In this document: one piece after another, positions 61,916 through 64,000 of the stretch
Layout of the letters: the number at the start of each line of letters is the position of its first letter
Numbering within the stretch: position 1 is the first letter of the stretch
Assembly (NCBI RefSeq): GCF_002879885.1
Contig: NZ_PNYA01000011.1
Span: 143,304 to 207,303 of the forward strand
From: Trinickia dabaoshanensis
GTDB taxonomy: Bacteria > Pseudomonadota > Gammaproteobacteria > Burkholderiales > Burkholderiaceae
Reading direction: 5' to 3'
Length of the DNA: 64,000 nucleotides
Translations under genes and position numbers: made by a program
Notes under the pieces: generated by a model
The model's input: the letters and a program-made list of their open reading frames with translations, nothing else
What the model was told of the DNA's origin: nothing
Databases searched by the model: none

Positions 61916-62064
61916 ACACTTACCCGTTCGGTCGTGAGATATGGGCAACCGAAGAGCGACCGAAAGCCGTCCCGGCGCGATGATCGGGGACGTACAATGC
62001 GCGCTCGGGTGGCCGCCTGGCGCCCTTTTTCCCCGACGAACCACCGCCTTACCTCTTCAAGGTC

Positions 62065-62535
62065 ATGTCCACTCGCGCTCCTTCCGCTGCCGCTCGCTTT
62101 CGCTCCAAAACGCTGACCGCCCTGCTCGCTTTCTTGCTCGGGAGCGTGGGCGCCCATCGCTTTTATCTCTACGGCCGGCGGGACGCGTGGGGATGGGCTC
62201 ACGTAATCGGAACGGCGCTGGGCATCCCTGGCTTACTGATGCTGATCGCCTCGCATCGGACGTCGGCGCTCGGCTGGGTGCTCGCCGTCGCCGGCGCGGC
62301 CTCCCTCCTGGCCGCGTTCCTCGCGGCGATCGTCTACGGGCTGCGCCCCGACGAAAAGTGGGACGGACAATTCAACGCAGGCCTCGCTCGCCGTAGCCGC
62401 TCCGGCTGGGGCGTGGTCTTCGTCGTGATCTTTTCGCTGTTTATCGGGGCGCTGGGGCTGATGGCGGGACTCGCCGTCACCTTCCAGACCTACTTCGAAT
62501 CCCAAGGCGGCATTAGCACGTCGCTATCCGACTAA
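62065..62535 (+). CDS. TM2 domain membrane protein
   Basis: The 156-residue protein has three to four predicted helices. 'ALLAFLLGSVGAHRFYLYGR' and 'RDAWGWAHVIGTALGIPGLL' show the TM2-type pattern G-x-x-G-x-HRFYLG-like with Trp and Gly in the next helix. The last helix is 'GVVFVVIFSLFIGALGLMAG'. Function unknown. It is divergent from rpsP and converges with the radical SAM gene 21 nt away. Codon use is native. Confidence 0.85.
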   Translation: MSTRAPSAAARFRSKTLTALLAFLLGSVGAHRFYLYGRRDAWGWAHVIGTALGIPGLLMLIASHRTSALGWVLAVAGAASLLAAFLAAIVYGLRPDEKWDGQFNAGLARRSRSGWGVVFVVIFSLFIGALGLMAGLAVTFQTYFESQGGISTSLSD

Positions 62536-62556
62536 CGCGGGCGGGCCAAGCGTCCC

Positions 62557-63669
62557 TCAGAAAAGATCCAATTGAGGGTTTGGCGGAACAGGCGCCGCCG
62601 GCCTCTTGAATTCGGACATGTCGAGAATCCCGTGTCGCCGCGCGTTGAGGCCGAGGCGCTTAACCGCTTTCTCGAACCGCTGCTTGAGCAGCTCGGCCCA
62701 CGCGCCCTCTCCCTTCATTCGTTGCGCGAACGAGGAATCGTAGTCCTTGCCGCCGCGCATATCGCGCACTCGGGCCATGACACGTTCCGCGCGCTGCGGA
62801 AAATGAGCGGCCAGCCAGTCCTTGAAGAGCGGCGCGACTTCCCAAGGCAGACGCAGGACGATGTAGCTGGCGCTCGTGGCACCCGCTTGAGCGCATGCCT
62901 CGAGCACGCGCTCGAGATCCGGCTCGGTGACGAAGGGGATGACCGGCGCGATGCTGACACCCACCGGTATACCCGCTTGAGCGAGCGTGCGTATCGTGCG
63001 TAGCCGGCGCAGGGGCGTTGCGGCCCGAGGCTCCAATGTCCGCGCGATATCAGCATCGAGCGTGGTGATCGTCACCGCGGCCATCACCTGCCCGCGCTCG
63101 GCCATGGGCGCGAGCAAATCGATATCTCGTTCGATCAGCGACGACTTGGTGATGGCGGCAAACGGATGCCCATGCTCGCGCAGGATTTCGATGACTCTTC
63201 GGGTCAACCGCAGTTCACGCTCAACGGGCTGATATGCGTCGGTATTCACGCCCAGCGCGATGGGCTCGGGGACGTAGCTCTTTTTCATCAACTCACGCCG
63301 CAGCAACTCGGGCGCGTTGACCTTCGCATAGATTCGGCTTTCAAAATCGAGCCCCGGCGATAGCCCGAGATAGCTGTGCGTTGGGCGAGCAAAGCAGTAG
63401 ATGCAACCGTGTTCGCAACCACGATAAGGATTGAGCGAAACGCTGAAGGGGATGTCGGGCGACGCATTGTGGGTCAAGATGCTGCGGGCCCGCTCCTCGA
63501 AGACGTGCGTCTTCAAAGACGGGGGTAGGTCGTCTTCGCCGGCGGGCAACCAGCCGTCATCGAACACGGCGCGTTCGTCGCGCTCGTATCGTCCTTGCAG
63601 ATTCGTGACGGCGCCCCGCCCTTTTCGCGGTGCGGGCGGAGCGATCGGGTATTCGTCGGGTTCGTCCAT
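62557..63669 (-). CDS. PA0069 family radical SAM protein (SplB-like), probably SOS-controlled
   Basis: The 370-residue protein starts at the ATG at 63669; the frame is open to 63747 but that part lies in the LexA promoter. The radical SAM site is 'GCEHGCIYCFARPTH' (CxxxCxxC), with 'PFSVSLNPYRG' in front. 'IALGVNTDAYQPVERELRLT' and 'ITKSSLIERDIDLLAP' are characteristic of the Rv2578c/PA0069 group. It resembles spore photoproduct lyase, so DNA damage repair is an attractive idea, but no activity is known to me. In Pseudomonas aeruginosa PA0069 belongs to the LexA regulon, which agrees with the promoter here. Confidence 0.92.
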   Translation of the reverse strand: MDEPDEYPIAPPAPRKGRGAVTNLQGRYERDERAVFDDGWLPAGEDDLPPSLKTHVFEERARSILTHNASPDIPFSVSLNPYRGCEHGCIYCFARPTHSYLGLSPGLDFESRIYAKVNAPELLRRELMKKSYVPEPIALGVNTDAYQPVERELRLTRRVIEILREHGHPFAAITKSSLIERDIDLLAPMAERGQVMAAVTITTLDADIARTLEPRAATPLRRLRTIRTLAQAGIPVGVSIAPVIPFVTEPDLERVLEACAQAGATSASYIVLRLPWEVAPLFKDWLAAHFPQRAERVMARVRDMRGGKDYDSSFAQRMKGEGAWAELLKQRFEKAVKRLGLNARRHGILDMSEFKRPAAPVPPNPQLDLF

Positions 63670-63731
63670 CGTCGATGGCAGGCCAAGTGCGTCACGTGGC
63701 CTCTGTTCCAGTGCGGGAGTCTGTATATGCC

Positions 63732-63760
63732 TTTTTACTGTATGCATATACAGCAGTCAA
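63732..63760 (-). promoter_or_regulatory. LexA-controlled promoter of the PA0069-family gene
   Basis: On the minus strand a -35 TTGACT (63760-63755) and a weak -10 TAAAAA (63737-63732) flank a 17-nt spacer. The spacer contains the LexA box CTGTATATGCATACAG (63753-63738), which fits CTGT-N8-ACAG exactly and is nearly palindromic. Repressor bound here would block the polymerase directly. Confidence 0.8.
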
Positions 63761-63847
63761 GCGAGCTACGCCGATCGACGATGCTGCCGAGAGTGATGGT
63801 TTGGCAAGCGCGCTCGGAAGGGCGCGAGGAATGGCTCACCGGGCGGA

Positions 63848-63890
63848 AAAAGCAAAAACCCCCGAGAGCGCTAGGCTTTCGGGGGTTTCT
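63848..63890 (-). terminator. Terminator after the 5S rRNA
   Basis: On the minus strand the stem AAACCCCCGA / TCGGGGGTTT (arms at 63888-63879 and 63865-63856) is followed by T-rich sequence (TTTTTGCTTTTT). It lies about 12 nt after the 5S 3' end and closes the rRNA operon that enters from the right edge. Confidence 0.88.
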
Positions 63891-63901
63891 TAGCATTGGG
63901 T

Positions 63902-64000
63902 GCCTGACGATTACCTACTTTCACACGGGCAATCCGCACTATCATCGGCGTGGAGTCGTTTCACGGTCCTGTTCGGGATGGGAAGGGGTGGTACCAACTC
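63902..64000 (-). rRNA. rrf: 5S ribosomal RNA (partial, 5' end outside window)
   Basis: The last ~99 nt of 5S rRNA are present. On the minus strand they read 'CCATCCCGAACAGGACCGTG' in the middle and 'GAAAGTAGGTAATCGTCAGG' at the 3' end, both typical of beta-proteobacterial 5S. The gene is cut by the right window edge. 23S and 16S should lie beyond it. Confidence 0.95.

Overview
The window is high-GC proteobacterial chromosome, and its gene content and order point to Burkholderiaceae (Burkholderia sensu lato: Burkholderia, Paraburkholderia, Trinickia and relatives). The evidence is the block rpsP-rimM-trmD-rplS, the block pmbA / darP-mogA / orn / M48 protease-rsgA, a 7Fe ferredoxin beside tRNA-Asn, and a 5S rRNA. 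No transposase, integrase or CRISPR array is visible. Nearly all of the sequence is coding. The species cannot be named from the sequence alone.

Left part (1-24 kb), mainly housekeeping. It holds the 3' end of rne, the molybdopterin genes moaA-mobA-moeA, a small membrane protein with a GNAT acetyltransferase, and a leftward group pncB / LUD protein / NhaD-like antiporter / 2-hydroxyacid dehydrogenase / rmuC. Then come fdxA, two identical tRNA-Asn genes each with its own terminator, creA, an AraC regulator with azlCD, a UvrD-type helicase, an orphan short RHS-core protein with an unrecognised C-terminal domain, an S4 protein, a MATE exporter, a phospholipase-D-family lipoprotein and fumC.

Type VI secretion cargo island (24.0-32.6 kb, all leftward). 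The order of transcription is vgrG, a DUF4123 chaperone, a VasX-like membrane-active toxin with an N-terminal MIX-type motif, a membrane protein that is the best immunity candidate, an unrecognised three-helix membrane protein, and a PAAR tip protein. The first four genes are tightly coupled (1-nt gap or ATGA overlaps). No structural T6SS genes are present, so this is an orphan effector module served by an apparatus elsewhere. Base composition looks visibly less GC-rich than the flanks.

Region 33-40 kb carries an acyl-CoA thioesterase, a GlxA-type regulator with an MFS transporter and a large inverted repeat, a small lipoprotein, an ArsR-type regulator, and a secreted FecR/DUF6600 protein with a proline-glutamine tandem-repeat tail.

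Functional-amyloid-like locus (41.0-50.8 kb), the most interesting part. Between thyA and folA lie seven co-directional genes for exported proteins. Two of them share a repeated [S/T]G-x-x-x-[V/I]N-x-x-x-G-x-x-N motif like the amyloid repeats of Pseudomonas FapB/FapC. One is a C39-type cysteine peptidase (FapD-like), one is FapE-like, and one is an outer-membrane barrel protein with an N-terminal coiled coil (FapF-like). Two closely similar sigma-54 activators flank the set, one divergent and one at the distal end. The operon begins 31 nt after a sigma-54 promoter (GG-N10-GC), and a perfect 20-bp palindrome lies about 100 bp further upstream. I infer a complete, self-regulated Fap-type fibre export system.

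Right part (50.9-64 kb) returns to housekeeping: folA, pmbA, darP, mogA, orn, an M48 protease, rsgA, a DUF2007 protein, a CobD/CbiB-family protein, a CoA-type Nudix hydrolase, the rpsP operon with a clear sigma-70 promoter, a TM2 protein, a PA0069-family radical SAM protein behind a promoter whose spacer is a LexA box, and the 3' part of a 5S rRNA with its terminator, cut by the window edge.
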